64,000 nt of DNA from Neodontobutis hainanensis (taxonomy: Eukaryota > Chordata > Actinopteri > Gobiiformes > Odontobutidae). The stretch spans positions 8,321,001 to 8,385,000 of the forward strand of contig JALDNG010000020.1 in assembly GCA_024349245.1 (NCBI GenBank), given 5' to 3'. A program made the position numbers and the translations under genes. The notes beneath the pieces are model-generated. The model had not been told where the DNA came from and made no database searches. It saw only the letters and a program-made list of their open reading frames with translations. This document shows positions 12,301-27,300 of this stretch, piece after piece. Every line of letters starts with the position of its first letter. The stretch's first letter is position 1.

Positions 12301-15300
12301 AAATCTGAATAAAAAAACCCAAATTTTGAATCATAGACAAAAGAGTGCAAGTCGACTGACAATTTAAATAAACAAATATGATTATAACAAATCAGTGGTG
12401 TGTTTCAGGTCAGTGTGAATGGAGTCTCTTAAATTGTAGAGGACCTTTACCAATCGTTTAGAGTCACAGCAAAACATTAAACCAAAAAAATCAAAGCAAG
12501 GCAACACTAATTAAAAGGTAATGACAAGAGTGTTAATTCTCTGTGGCTAATAAGAAAGACCTTTTTTTACAGTAAATGTTAAACACATGATACACATTGA
12601 GGGATTTACTAGACTGAGCAACTAGCAGTGAAGAGAATAAAAGTATATCTAAATAGACTAATAGACAAACAGAATATTTGAAGGGTAACAGGCGTGAGAG
12701 CTGGTTTTCAGGGGCATGTCACTTAAGTGCAGGGCAGCCTGACATTGCTGTCACACAGTTCAAAGTTCAAGCTTTTAATTGCCAGGCTGAAACCGCATAG
12801 CCTTCATGTCCTTGTTTTCTCCACCAAGCTGGTCATCCTCTTTGACATGATTGTTACAGCTTTGAGCTTTGAATAAATATAATAATTCCCAACCTCATCT
12901 GGCAATAAAAGTTGAGAGTGAAGTCTTTTTTCTGAGTGTGTGGTGTGTTTGTAATTCAGCTCCATGAGGCCGACAGTACAGATCTGAGGCCTCCCACTGC
13001 TTCAGACAGAGGTTTTTGAGCTCGCTAAGCTTTGGCTTCCTACACACTCTTCAGATATCTTATTTCAGTCATTCCGGGCTTTTTAAGCAAGATTAAGTAA
13101 TCCCTTGCACATCCCTGTATAGTTTATCTTTTTTTTTTACTTTTTAACGCTTGTAAATGATTGAGTGACAATATTATACTGGCATGAGATGTGTAATGTT
13201 ACCATGTAAAACGCTTTGAGTCTACTAGGTGGAAAAGCGCAATATAAAATCAATGCCATTTGCCATTTACTATACATTTGTAATTATGTAACTAATTTTG
13301 GCAAAGAACAGAGAGAGAGTGAGAACCACTCTGGTTTAGTGTTGAGGATGTGTACAACACTTGGACTTCCTCCAACAGTTCTCTAAACACAACAGGAAAC
13401 CTGCACATAACTTTGGCAAAGCAAGGAGAGAATAAATCTCTGCTTCAGTCCGTTTACACAAAATGTTACAACAAGATGTTGTTTTAACAAAATGTTTCAG
13501 CTTTTGAAACACAATAAAGCAAGAATGGCATGCTCCTAATGAGGTATGACTGAATGCATTATTGGTTTAGGAAAACTGTCCAGGGAAATGTGATGAATGT
13601 TTTCCACAAACTCACAACTGGATGTCCCTAGAGAAACAGACAGTCAGACTTTTCATGGCATTTAAGTTCAGTAACAGGCCAATATTAAAGTGAGGAATCC
13701 AAGGCCAAAGAGGGAGGCCCTCCTATTAAGTCACTCAATACCACAAGCAGTGATCATAAAAATGCAACAGAAAGCAACTAACAAAACACTGAAAAAGGGC
13801 ACAAAGGATTTTCTATAAACCCAAGATGATTGGCTGTTTTTGTGTCCCATTTGGGCGAGATTTAAAAATCACCGTTCGCCTGGAGACAAAGAAGACTCAC
13901 ATGACGAAGGTGCAGCACTCTTTGCATCTGTGGCAGGCAGGAATGTGCTGGGGGTTTGCTGGGTTTAAAAATAACCATACAGAGCAGGCAGACACAAAAG
14001 GAGCTGCTGTTCTAAGTGAGACCACTCTGGCTGTGCGCACTCTCCGCCCTGACCATTACAAGCACTGTCTCACCGGAGCAGTTAGTGCCAATGCCCAAGC
14101 CTCGCTCCCAAAGCCTGCTGTGTCAGTGTTTCCCAGCAGCTCCATTAGCAGCACTTGTGAAGACAAGGTTTTAGTGCATACAATGTGCTAGTGTGTCCAC
14201 TGGGGGCTGCAGAGTGATGGGTATTCCTCTCTCTTTTCAGAATAGACAAATAAAAAAGGTTAATTTTTTACCCTGTTCCAAGAGGCTGTTAAGTGTTATG
14301 GGTGAGGCTGTGGTGTTAGGCTACTTTCTGAGTCAAGAATCTGAACATGTTTAGTTTCTAGAAAGTCATTCAAAACATTTGGAATACTGAATTAAAAGTC
14401 AACACTCTGAACATACTTTGGATAAATGGGAGTAGACAAGTCAGCAATACTGAGACTGTGCATCTACAATACAGGGATTAGACACAAAGCATAGCAGCTT
14501 GAACAATAGCAGGCAGGCTATAAGCAGTGAGGGCCTTTATGAGCTGATGGAAAGAGATTATGATGAGAATCAATCACTGGTGCCACTTGCAGCCTTCATT
14601 TCTTTGCGAGCTGCTGGGAGCTCAAGCTTGCAGATGCATAGAGCTCGGCCCAGATACACATCTGTCTGTTTTTTTTATCTCTGCAGCCTCTCGTCACCTT
14701 TCAGTCCGCCATTCCCTGGCTGACTGCTTACTACACCCTGGAACAGACAGTCAGGGAATGGAGAAATGAGAAAAAGAGGAGGTGAAAAGATGAGGACTGC
14801 ACAATAGCAAGTGACGCTTTATTCAAATGATTTGCTTTAACAAAGACAAAATGGAAACAACAGACAAAATGGAAAGTGGAGTGAACAATATGAACTAACC
14901 TAAATCCTGTGGAAAATTGGACAGATAGTGATTCGGGTCGTCAATGTGATCCGTTGCAAGTGCAATTTTTTGTGCGGCAAAATAAAATTAATCAACCTCA
15001 ACTGGGTCTAGTTTTCCTGGCCAGGATGGAAAAGCCTTTCTCCTTTTATGGCAGTAACAGAGGCAATAACTCCAGTGAGTGAAAATAGATGTGACTTTCT
15101 CAGATCGATCATGCAAACGGAAAAATGCATATATCAAAAAAAAAAAAAAAGGGTTATCTGCCCTTTGATCCATGGAAAAATATCAATACTACTTTGTTAC
15201 ATTTAGTTCTTAAAAGGTCTTTGATTAAAGAGCAAAAATAAATAAATAAATAAACAAATAAAATAAAATTTAATGGTGTGTGTTTACTAAAATAAAAGCA

Positions 15301-18300
15301 GAAAAAGTTGCTATGCTGTTGTTGGGGAGTGAGGGGGGGAGTGAAGGGTTGATGACTGGGACAGTAGAGAATTTTTTGTGTTCCCTTCAAAACAGTGTAT
15401 AAACCTTTACCATTTAGTGACATGTTAAGTGTGGTTTCTTTTGTGGAGCGCACATAGAGCGGATCTAAGTAAATGCTGTTCCACATTAACAGGATTGAGC
15501 GAACTTACACATTTGTGACTGCTTCCTTTCACCCTTTGAGTGGCATTCGGTGAAATGCATAAGAGCAGGAAGCGGACCAAGCTCCACCAAGAATACAATC
15601 ACGTCCTCTCAGACGCAAGTGAAACCGACATGTATACACGCAGATGACCTGTGTACATTGTGTGGAACATGGCCTCTCTGTTACAGTCGTACAATGGCCA
15701 AGGGGAGAACTTGCCACAGTGAAGGTACTTTTCAAAGGTTTTATGTAGCCTTCAGCAATATCTGAAGGTTTAACATGTCAGGTGGCTTTCACTGTCAGTC
15801 TAATTACAGTTTTAGCTCTGCCTCATGTGTCTGGATTGAACTTAATACATTCCATCTTTGCCTACAGTCATTTTGTTGTCACTGGATTTCAGGGCTTTGG
15901 TTCAAAAACTATGTAGTTCATGCGTTTCTCCACTCTCTGCCAAATACCAACCAGGAAACTGTGGCCTGTCCAATACATTGAATATAGAGTGGCCTACAGA
16001 GGTTTCCCTACAAAAATCCTTGCTGAATGTGGGTTTGTACACAACAAGTCTTAGCAATTGCAGACATAAGTAACATGTTAATAAAAAGCCACCATGCCCC
16101 ATGAAACCATTGCCAACTTAACACCGATCCGTCTTCTGTCCTCACTTTTCTGTCCTCACTTTTCTGTACCGTCCCAGCTGAGGATTAAAGATCTTGAAGA
16201 AGTAAACCCAGCATGATGATATCTGGGCTCACAAAGGGAGATGTAAACAGTCTGCACAAGCCGCTCACTCTTCATTCTCTGTTTACACACTCACTCGCAT
16301 GTGTTAGAGCAGAGCAATTGGCCAAGAGATGGTCTTGAAAAAAAAAGGTTTGCTCAAATAATATTTAGAATTACTGACCGATAACCATAACACGAGAAGA
16401 CTGCATAGCCTGCTCTCTGTTGCAGTACATTGCCCTGTTGCTTAATGGGTACAACAATATTCATGCCATTTTATTTATCATTTAGAAAACAACTTGAGAC
16501 TAATTCAGTTCTGCTGGTGTCAACTCAACACACTAATCACAATAAATACATTTATTTAAGACAAGATAAAAATAAATAAATAAATAAATAAAATAAAAAA
16601 GTACTAACTTAAACACTGAATTCACAAAAATGTTTGTTGTAAATTATGGCAGAATTTGTGATTTTTTTGGCCATTTTTCAGAGGTGTAGAGCGGTTGTCG
16701 TATAACCATTAAGTTGGCGGTTTGATTCCTGCTCTCATACTGTCATTGTGTCGTTGGGTAAGGCACTTAACCCACCTTGCCTCCAGTGATGTTCCTGCTG
16801 TAAAACTGTTGAATTGAAGCGACTGCTAAATGACTAAATGTATATGATCACACAAAAACTTTTTTCACTTATAGTTAGTGGTTGGGTGAAGCCATTCATT
16901 GTAAAACAACTGTGTTTACTCTTTTTAAATCATAATGACAACAGAAACTAATCAAATGACCCTGATCAAAAGTTTACAAATGGGGTTTGAAGGTTTGAAT
17001 GGCTACTAAAGGTAACCATCCTCACCTGTGATCTGTTTGCTTGTATTCAGTGTGTATAAAAAGGTTAGTGAGTTTCTTGGCTCCTGACATAACCTTGCAT
17101 CGCTCATCCAGTGCTACACTGACGTTTCTGTATTCTGAGTTATATAAAAAAGTTATAAAACAATCCAAGGAATTGAGAATACCAAACAACAGTGTTCAAA
17201 CTCTAATTAAGAAGTGGAAAATGAAAAGGTCAGGTAGACCAACAAAGATTTCTGCCACAATTGCCAGGAAATTTGTTTGGTATGCAAAGAAAAACTCACA
17301 AATAACTTCAGCTGAAATACTCTCTGAGAAAAGGTGGTGTGGCTGTTTCAAGATGAACAATAAGGAGGTACTTCCTGCATGGTTGAGTCGCCAGAAGAAA
17401 GCCATTACGCAAATGCCACAAATCATCCCACTTACAATACACCAAACAGCACAGAGACAAGCCTCAAAACTTCTAGAACAAAGTCATATGGAGTGATGAG
17501 ACCAAAATTTTACTTTTAGAGAGGAGTCAACTAGGTCTATAATGAAAGGTACACCATTCCTACTGTAAAACCTGGAGATGGATCACTCATGTTTTGTGAG
17601 CTACAAAGGCACAGGAAAAGCTGAGCTTGGGATGTACTTTGACGTTACAACATGACAACAAGCCAAAGCATGAGGCCATCTGAGAAAATAAAGAGCCTCA
17701 TCCACAACTACCACAAAAGTCTTCAAACAGTCATTGATGTTAAAGTTGGCAATACATGGTATTATTTAAAAAGACAAACGGTTGTTTTACAAGGAACAGC
17801 TTCACCAAACCACTAACAAGTGAAAAAAAAAAAAAAAATAAATAAAATAAAAGGCTTTTGTGTCATCACTAATATTCTCAGAAAAATAAAAACTTAAAAA
17901 TGCATCTCCTTACTGGATAATTTGGATCTTAAAATGCATTTCAAAAAACTACTACATGTAGTTATTCCGTCTCACGCTGACTCATTCAGTGAACAGTGGA
18001 TATAGGCTGCCCACCATTCCTTTGTGCGTAATATTTTGCCTTTCATATCCTCAGGACTAATGTGCAGGATTCACTGTTTGGTGCATGTCTTTTACAGAAG
18101 CTTGTCACAACTGACAAGTGAGTGTGCCACAAACCTGTTGTTCTTCAGAACTGTCACAAAGCCAACCAAGCATCCTGGCACTGTGCACATTTGTGTTCAT
18201 TATTCATTTTGTTTGTGCAAAAATAATTTGATAAGCAGTTCTGCAACATAATGTTTTTTTTTCCCTGGAGGAATACAATGTTCTCTTGTGTTCACGATGT

Positions 18301-21300
18301 AGTCCACCAGCTCAGTCTAGGTGGTCCAGCCAAGTGAGCAGCAAATGGCCCAGCCTGTACTAGTTTAGCTCACAGTGGACTCTTGTATGGGATACTTTCT
18401 TTTGAACACCCATGCATTTCTCTCCAGTGAAAGGACAAACCTGACAATGCCGCCATATTTCATTTTTAATGAGCTCACAAACTCAGTCAGCAATTTTCCA
18501 ACATCACACACAGTTAAATTGTAGCCTACATGGAATTACTGTAGAGTATGGAGACAAAGGGAACATGATGCAATGTTGATTCAATAATTGATTTTCTTGC
18601 ACAGTCCATTCCATAGAAATCCAATAACCACTAATTGCTCCTCCAAACATAAGCGCTTGGCTCATATTGACTCCATGTCTCTCACATTCTACTCTTAAAT
18701 CTCTGAAACTACAGCTCGTGGTGCACCACAACCCTGTAATTAATTCACGTCGCAGGAGCCCTCTCATTGTTAGATCTTAATGATTAAGTGGAGTAATTGG
18801 CCAAGATTGCTCAAAGTCCACTTGTTCCTCACACACCTGGTCCTTAGCAACAGCAATCTGAAGCCTGAAGATGATCCCCTTTGTGAAGGAAAATGCTGTC
18901 ACTATTTATTTGTGAGAAGAGAGTCTGTCTGAGTGCAGTTCATTAGCCACTGTGAGCCTAAAATACAATGCACTGGTAAAACACCACAAGTATTACAATA
19001 AGTTGTATTGTACATTATAAATAATTGAGTAATTTCTTATAAGAAATTTTATAATTTCATTGTGCTTCCAGGATTAGCAAAAAAGTGCTATTTAATTAAA
19101 TTAAAATAAACATTTTTCTTATTCATTAATAGTTAAGTATGGAGATAAAGGCATTTGATATCTCTGAAAGAAGTCATCAAGAAAAGGCATCTGAGCTTTA
19201 TTCAATTCATTACAAATAGCTTCTTAATTGCTGAAGTGTTGTGTTGCATTAAGCCATGATGTGCAGCACAGAGCTTGACTTCAGCAGTGAGGATTGTGAT
19301 TGTGTGAGCATTATGCAGTCAGTAATCTGTACTTTAATATTGCTTCGTACTTGTGCCACGCATTCTGTAGCTCCATGTCACCATTAAGTCATGTCCACCT
19401 TCTCCACACAAGGTTATGGTCTGCATGTCGCACTGGACAGGACGCAGTTGTAGGAGGGAACTGGAAACACCTGTACAGTTGGAAAATGTGGCTTCTTTAA
19501 GAGCATGGCCCTGACAAAAGGGAGGGAGCAGTCGGCTAGCTGGGACTTTATCAACGGTAATAGGCCATATTGAAAGAAATCTCTGGAGCAAGGCTGTAGC
19601 ATTGATGCTTAACAAGTCCCGTCACGAGACGGCTTTGCATACATTGAGTAGGGCTGTTGGAGTTGATGAGGCACTGCTTCGGAAAGAGCAAGGTTTGCCT
19701 TCCAAACAAGGAAGTAAAAGCATCAAGAGACAGCCTCTAAATACACACATAAAAGCATATTAGCCCCATATATCAGCACACTTTAATTGTTTGTTTGAAG
19801 TGGCTTTCTGGAGTGTCACTGCCTTTGAGCCGCTACTAGCCGCTTCCTGCTCAGCCTGAGTGACAACAGACCGGGAAGCAGTGAGAGGCAGGAAAAGGAC
19901 TCACTGAACAAGGCCTAAAAAGAACAGCTTTCATATGGTTGGCATGGGGCAGAGTGCCACAGCCGCTGCAGGCAGGGCATGACTATGACAGTGGCACTGT
20001 TTTAGCTGCCTCCATTAATGGTGTATTCATGTGGTCCTCAGGAACTTGTGAAAACAGCAGAGAGCAGAGCGACAAAATCAGCTTCCATCAACTGCACTGA
20101 TAAAATAATAATGTGGACAAAGATGGCATCCGCACAGTATGCAGCTTATCAATAATGCAACATCCTTTTTTGGAGGTTTCAAATCTATAGTGAAAGCTTT
20201 TAACTTTCCTTTAAGAGCCTGGCATTGTTTCCAAATATTTCAGTGAGCAGCAGCTCTTGCAGTGATTGGTTAATGTTGACCTTGCAGTGGGGTGTTTGGC
20301 CGTACACACAGAGGCCACAGCAGAAGGTGTATGCAGGGAAGACCCTGGGGGGGTGTTGGTAAAGAGGATTATGAGGGGCCAATGACCAGGGGGCTATTGT
20401 TAAGGCCTGAGAAAGTGTGCATGAAGAGTGGCACACTGTGAAAATAAAATAAAATACAATACAGGAAACTTAAGGATAGAGCCTCTATAAATATAGTAAA
20501 TGTAAATTTGCACAAAAGTATTTGTGAGACAGATTAAGCATAGTAGGTTAGTAAACTGCATTTTGGCATAATTTTGACCCAAACAAAAATAAAAAAAAAA
20601 TAAAAAAATTGTGGAATGTTGCCATTTTATCCCGACTCCATTTGGCAGGCAGAAATGACAGAGTGCTGCTCATCTGGGAAAACAGCCAGACAGGAGGATG
20701 TTTCTGATATGGAAAAACCCACCATGTCTGTAAATGCAATTATCAAACAGACCTCAAGTCCGAGCCATCAGTATGGGCTGCTATTTAAACATGGAAATTG
20801 TAATTATCTGACACATGGCTTCATGTCTATAAAGGCAAACATTTAGTCAAATGCTTTAAAAAAAACATACTGTGGGAAAAGGTAGTATTAAGAGTATTAA
20901 GAAAAATCTTGCAGTGGGCGCTTATTTTATTGCACAAGTTAACAATCTTCATCAATGAATACATTACATCAAGTGGAAAATAAAATACATGGCATAACAG
21001 AAGGAAACCTGACCCAGTTCTTTTGTGGAGATTGAAGAGGTGGATGAGGACACCGCTGAAGGGGTGGAGCCTATAAAAACCAACGAAACCAAATTGTGCA
21101 GGCGCATAAGTGTGTCCAGGCCTGAATATTAAGACTAATGTGTTCACTCTTTAAATTTCCATTCCCACTGTATGGTCCAGATGCCAATCTCCGCTCAACA
21201 TTTAAAGCTTGATGCTGAAAGGATTCTTGGATTCACTTTAAGTCTTTAGAAATTCTCTCAAATGAAACAGCTGTGGTTCCACACTGTTGACTGGTCTTGC

Positions 21301-24300
21301 ATATTGCTGTCATTATTTCAGTCCTCTGGCATCCTGCTACAGCTGCTCACACTTCACTAGTGGCAAACACAAAACTGGGTCCAGCACACAGCAGAGTTCA
21401 AACCTTGCTCCAGTTTCTAACTCCTCAATCACTAGATTAACTTGATGCCAAATGCACAAACAGCAACCAAGAGTCACCTGCATTACTGAAGCCCAAAACC
21501 CTATTCCCACCTGGCATCGGGACAAGCAGACCATGACAATTTTTAGTCACTGTGAGTATGAGTTTGCATAATGACCGTCAGTAGTCAGCGGGATTGCATT
21601 GCAGAAATTTGTAAAGAAAAAAAACAAAACAAAACTATTGATTCATTCAGAATTCCATCATGGTGATCTCAAAGATGAATGAACATCAAAAGCATGCTAA
21701 TCGGAGGAACTTGACATGAAATATTGTGACATAATGGTGTAAATTTGGATATAAAAGATGGTTTTGATTACTGAAAATGTGCAATTTCCTCTGCATTCAG
21801 CTTTGAAAGACTGAAATAAATGCTGGGTTTGCTGCTTCCTACTGCCATCGTTTCAGAGGACCATGCTCCAGAATTGTAAAACAGAAAGCCAAATTAAATG
21901 ATAATCCTCCAACAGCAGGTATAGCTTTCAGAGCTAAATAACACAAGGTTCTCAAAAGGGAACAAAGCCAAATGATAAAGACGGGAAGAAAAAGACCACC
22001 TACAGGATTTAGGAAACTCTAGCTTATCTACTAACTGAACAGCCCCACCTGCAAATCCAGACAGGAAATGTGCATTTTTTTACAGAGACACTTGTTTTTC
22101 CAGGAACTAAAGGAAGACAAAGCTCTTTTTCCACTTTCCACAACACATATGTGGTTTCACACTGCGTCACACTCGAGATACCATATCGTAGTATTATTTC
22201 AAAGCTGTCTGTGGTAGAACATTCTCAAACTGGAACCAACAAGTGGCCTCAAAAACAATAAATGTTATCTTTATCGATGCACTTACACAAACTGCTCTGA
22301 TTTCAGTGGAAATGTTTGGAGCTTTGAGGCCAAGCCAGATATTTGACTTGGCCCTGTCTTTGGTTTATGAGAATGGACTAAGTAGAAACAAGGACAGCAG
22401 AAAATTGTACACACCTTTTCCACAAGGTATTATGGTCTAACGTGCATTTCTAGCTGTCAAATTATTTGTTTTTTGCCTTCTAGGTAAAGATTAAAAAAGA
22501 AAAAAAAAAGAAAAATGTGCAGTTATGATATTTTTTTAATTACACTTTGAAGCCTGTAATTAGTAATTGCAGTACCTATCATGGCAAGTCTCTACCCAGA
22601 CCTTTGCCACAACAACGTCAAAATAATTCCATATATTTCCACAGCCTACCAAACTAATGTGAGGAAATGTTTAGTTTCCATAAAGTACCTGAGAGACTTT
22701 TGACAGCTTGCAAAGTTCTGGCTATGATAGTTTCTGTTCTTGATGTGTTTCTGGACAGGCTCTATCAGCAGTTCATCTTTTCAGTTTCACAGAATGTGCA
22801 CCTGGAGCAACAAAGACGCAGAGGGTACCATTGGGGGGAGGAAGATTCCATTGTCTCTCAGTGGTTTTAAGCCACATTGTAAATTCAGTAAAAGAGAGTT
22901 TCCACTAGTGTGCACAGATGAAAGTATATTTGTTTTTATTTGCAAACATGGATGCAGCCACTCTCTTTTTTTGCTCTTTTGAAAACAGTGCATACCTATG
23001 GCTCTTGATGTGCACTATAATTATACTGCATATTAAATGAAAACAGGATAATAGGTACGGTGCTTGGCCAAAACACTTACATTCCTGACACTAACCTTTT
23101 CATCTCCACACATTGCGTTTTTTTCCTCGGCTTCAAGAGCTTTGTAAACGGTTTGTCATTGATGTGGGAGAACAAACGGGGGTTAGAATAAAGTCTACAG
23201 TGTTTCTTTGGGAAAAGCGACTGTCCTTAACACAGACCGAGGTTTGTCTGAACCAAACCTGCTACCTTTGGCCTCGGAGAGCACACCTGCTGCTGCCCAA
23301 AGCGGCGGTGCTGTTAAATGAGCAGGTGGTGAGTGACAGTGGTGAACTGTGGAGCGGAGGGAACAGTAAGTATTAAAATCTATTAACCCATGCCTTGCAC
23401 TGGCTCCTGACTCCATTTAACCTAATGAAGAAATGTCAGTATAACCTGGAAGCAGTCATAATTGTGACTCCAGAAATGTAGCATCTTTTTATTACCCATT
23501 TCCAAAAGGCTTCCTCGTTAAACTGGTGAGTTAACCACATGCTCTTGTGCTTCAAATGTAAATCTCATGCCGTTTTGAAAGATTGCCTTTAAATTGAATT
23601 TTTAAAGCAACACGCCTACCACACAAAGCTCATTAGACTGCCATTTTAGTACCTATGGTAGAAGGTCATTAAAAGTGGATTATCAGCAAATATACAAAAT
23701 TTCAAAGGTGACGTGGGATGTAGATTGTCAGTGAATTTGTCAGTGTATCTGTTAAACCGCTTTAAAAATAAATAAATAATAATAAAAATATAATAAATAA
23801 TAAGAATAATTTGTATTTTTATTAATGTATTCATCTCCTAATTACCTTGATAAAATGTCTGCCTACTATTGGAGTCGATTGGAAAACCATTACTTACTGG
23901 CTTCATTTTTGATATGCACGTTGCACCCATGGCAGCGTCCATTAGTGGCTTGACTGCCCCTTTGATAGGAAAACACCCGACATCTTTATTATTAAGAGAT
24001 TGTTGAGCATCATGTGGCTCACAACTGACTGCCTTAATCTCCCTCTGAGGCGCTGCGTCTCTAATTGCCTGGACTCTAGCATCCAGCGGCTTCTTTCCCT
24101 TAGTGAAAAGTGAGACCTCCGCTTGCTCCTTACAAACAGCTTAAACTGATGAACCCTTTCATTCAACATGACCATGGAATCAGTGCTTCTTACAAACAGA
24201 TTGGGTAAAAGAAGACTAATCAAAACAGTGATTAGCCCCCCAACACGGAACAGAGCTAAGCCACAGCGCCATGTCTCAGCAGGGGGTCCAATCTCTGCAC

Positions 24301-27300
24301 TGCTTAAAGTGTTAAGACCGTCTGTTTGAGCCTTTTCAGACTCAGTAATGCAACAACATGACCTGAAATATGTCTGGAATGCTCACCACCAGTTTTTATT
24401 AGAGAACAAAGATGTAACATGGTTACATTTTAAATGGGTCCTGACAGCCCCAGGGATGTACACCAGCGAGTTAGAAACAAAAGCAGAAAACAATCCACAG
24501 CCACACTGTCTGCATGTGTTCAAGGCCACATCTCAAAATCCCTCTCAGTCAGATAATCACCATTTCTCATGACACACTGCTTCCTGTCATGGCCGTTTAC
24601 CCGCCTCCATCAGAGTCTCTCCTCATGTGTCGGACTGTTACTGTCAACAGCATGGCCAGAATGTGTCCATATGGCATACCATCAGCACAGCATCTGCCCT
24701 GGTGTTGTTGCTGCATATTTTAGTCCATTGGGTTACTCTGCAAGGTCAACAGAACATACAAGTGGTTTTGCAGTCTCTAAACACAAGAATATCTACAATC
24801 CATGTGATAAATATACATTTCCCCTCGTATATGATGAATCCACATTTGTACCAGGACCAATCTGTTTTGAATATTTCTAGGGGAAAAAAGGGTTTTGGTA
24901 CAGTTTACTACAGATTTAGAGGAAATAAAGCCTACACACCATCAACAGTACTTTAGGTAAATCTGCTATATTTTCCCCCCAAACATCCATTTTTTTAGTT
25001 AAAGTAAATAATTATCAGCAAGTTAAAGAATGAGCCCAGCATCTGGCATTTATTTTGCTGATAATCCAGAAATGTGAATCAATTTATAGCCAACACTGCT
25101 GCACTATTGTTTGTGCTTGAGATTACCTTGCCCTGCACTGACCTTAACTAATAGTCCACAAATGTATTTTGAAGAATCTCAAACTTAAAGATGTTTGTGT
25201 GCAATCTGGTAGAAGAGAGGGAGGTGTGTGAGGGATTTCAAGTCACTTTTGCTATATAAAAAAAATATAGATATAAAAATAAATTAAATTGGAAAAACAG
25301 GACGAATGATCTGCTTCACTCAGATTCACGTCAACTTTATAAAAAGAGAATAAAATTTGATTCGAAACGTTTAAACTGTGTTCAAATGTTGAGCTTAAAA
25401 TCGCACAAGTTAAGATATGCTGAGAAGCTGACACGCTTAACTATATACCATATATGCTTTGTGCTGAAAAGTGACTAAAGAGCTAAGGTTCTTTTAGGAA
25501 GCTGTCTGCAGTGCCATTTGACCTTATTAGATATCCAATATATTCTCTGCGGCCTCATTATGCTGCTGGAGATTAACAGCTCACTGTAAAAGAATGCAGC
25601 ATCTGTCAAAGTTCAAGTCAGGATCAACAAACAGTTTGTGGTAACTAATTAGAATTGAGGATTTTTTTTTTTTAAGGATGAGAACTAGCCTCTACTTCTA
25701 CTGTTGCTGCTGCCACCACCACTACGACTACGACTACGTACTCAAACTACACGTATAGGACAATATCAGAACCATATTAATTTCCCAGATTTTTCCAGAG
25801 ACAGTTTTTGACCCTTTGACATTAGCACTATAAAATGTGTAGTTTACTTTAGTTGTGTCACCTTCAAGAAAAAAAAAGAAAAAGAAAAACACTGCAATGT
25901 TATTCTCATGGCAAAATCTTAAGGTTAAACAGGTTACAAGTACAACAAAGTACCTTTGAAACTGACTGCAGGTACTTGGACTACTCTATCAAAGTAAAGG
26001 AAAACTTTGAAAGCACTGACTAGCATAGACCATATATCTCTTGATTCTCAGCAGTAATGTGAAATTTGGTACACACAGTTTAATTAACATTACAATATTT
26101 CCAAATCTTACCAAACAAAGAAACTAGAGAATTCTACTTTCTTGAGTTTCCCAATTTTTCAGCTACATAGACACAGGACAAATGCTGCATCTACTGCTCT
26201 GCATCTATGGCTTGGTCTTTAGATTCAGTATAGTTTTGGTGACAAAGGGTCATTAGAATATGCAGTAATAGTGAATTTATATTTATTTTTCATATGGGGT
26301 GAGGCTACTGTTGGGTAAAGTCAGACAGCGGCAGCCCACAAAGCCCAGCAAAGCATGATTCAAAAAGTGTAATCAAGGATAAAACAGAATATATTTTTAA
26401 CTGAAAACTGAAAGGGTAAAAAAAAAAAAAAACAGCTTTGCATTTTCCTGTCTGTGTCCGTGCATGTACTGGTCTATTGTTGGTTTTAAAAATGAAATAA
26501 AATCAAGTTTACAAGCGCTTAACAGTAGACAAGACAGTGGTGCTGCCAGTCTGCCAGTGTGCCATGCTGCATGTGGCTCAGACAGTGGCTCTCTTTGTAT
26601 GACAAGCAGCAGGATCTAAATTTCATAAAAACAGCACAGTGAAGTAGGTGGTGGGGCTAAAGCATACTCACAAGGGTGTATAGTGTGTCGTCTTGGAAGC
26701 AGGGTAGTCACAGGGAAGGTAATGAGCTATCGGATGTTGTCATGCCAAACAATTGTCATACTATGAATAAATTTACGTCAACTCAACAGTGACTGGTCAG
26801 GTGAAAGGGTCAGTAGGCTGTAGGCAGTCCCAAGCATGCATCATTCATTATGTCCATTTCATATGGCCTTAGAGAAATGATAAACAGTGATGACGAGGAG
26901 GAAACTGGGCAATTACAAAGGGACCGACATTCAAGCTAGTAGAGATAAGAAAAGCGGGACAAAAAGATGGCCTCGGATGGTGGGTTGCCCCTGGGGCGGC
27001 AATGCTGTTATTATGTTGGTATGGGCTACTGAGTGATGGTGTGGGCCAATTAGAGGCAGAGGGATTGACAGGGGGAGGATTCAGGCAGAACAACCCATCC
27101 ATGAAGTAGAGAAAGAAGAGGAGCAATCCTTTAGCTTTCACACTCCACTAAATATCGCAGAAGTAGCATAAAACATGGCAGATGATGCAGGATTTATGCA
27201 TTGGAATAACAGCCATCTGCTTATTTCCATGGAAAGAAGCAAAGCCACTTTCCAGTCATCAGCATATTTCAAAATTTATAAAGCAAATGCACGCAAAATT

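Larger units (their letters stand above)
4729..13202 (-). other. nxn intron 1, exon-2-proximal part
   Basis: Non-coding AT-rich DNA with scattered short open frames that resemble no known protein. It contains an (ATATCT) microsatellite at about 5096-5122 and a consensus cAMP-response palindrome at 5184-5191. A low-complexity-free stretch at about 10380-10860 reads like conserved non-coding DNA, but this cannot be tested here. Confidence 0.75.
13271..16679 (-). other. nxn intron 1, middle part
   Basis: Non-coding. It has AAAT-type microsatellites at 15235-15269 and 16568-16600, and an A run near 15136. A 121-codon open frame at 13826-14191 has no recognisable protein features. No gene is called. 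Confidence 0.75.

Noticed and set aside
13826..14191. 121-codon open frame
   Set aside because: No conserved motif, no splice context and biased only by chance absence of stops; it lies in nxn intron 1.
25690..25739. Trinucleotide blocks as a coding repeat
   Set aside because: Intronic, with no open frame of note and no flanking splice sites; treated as a compound microsatellite.
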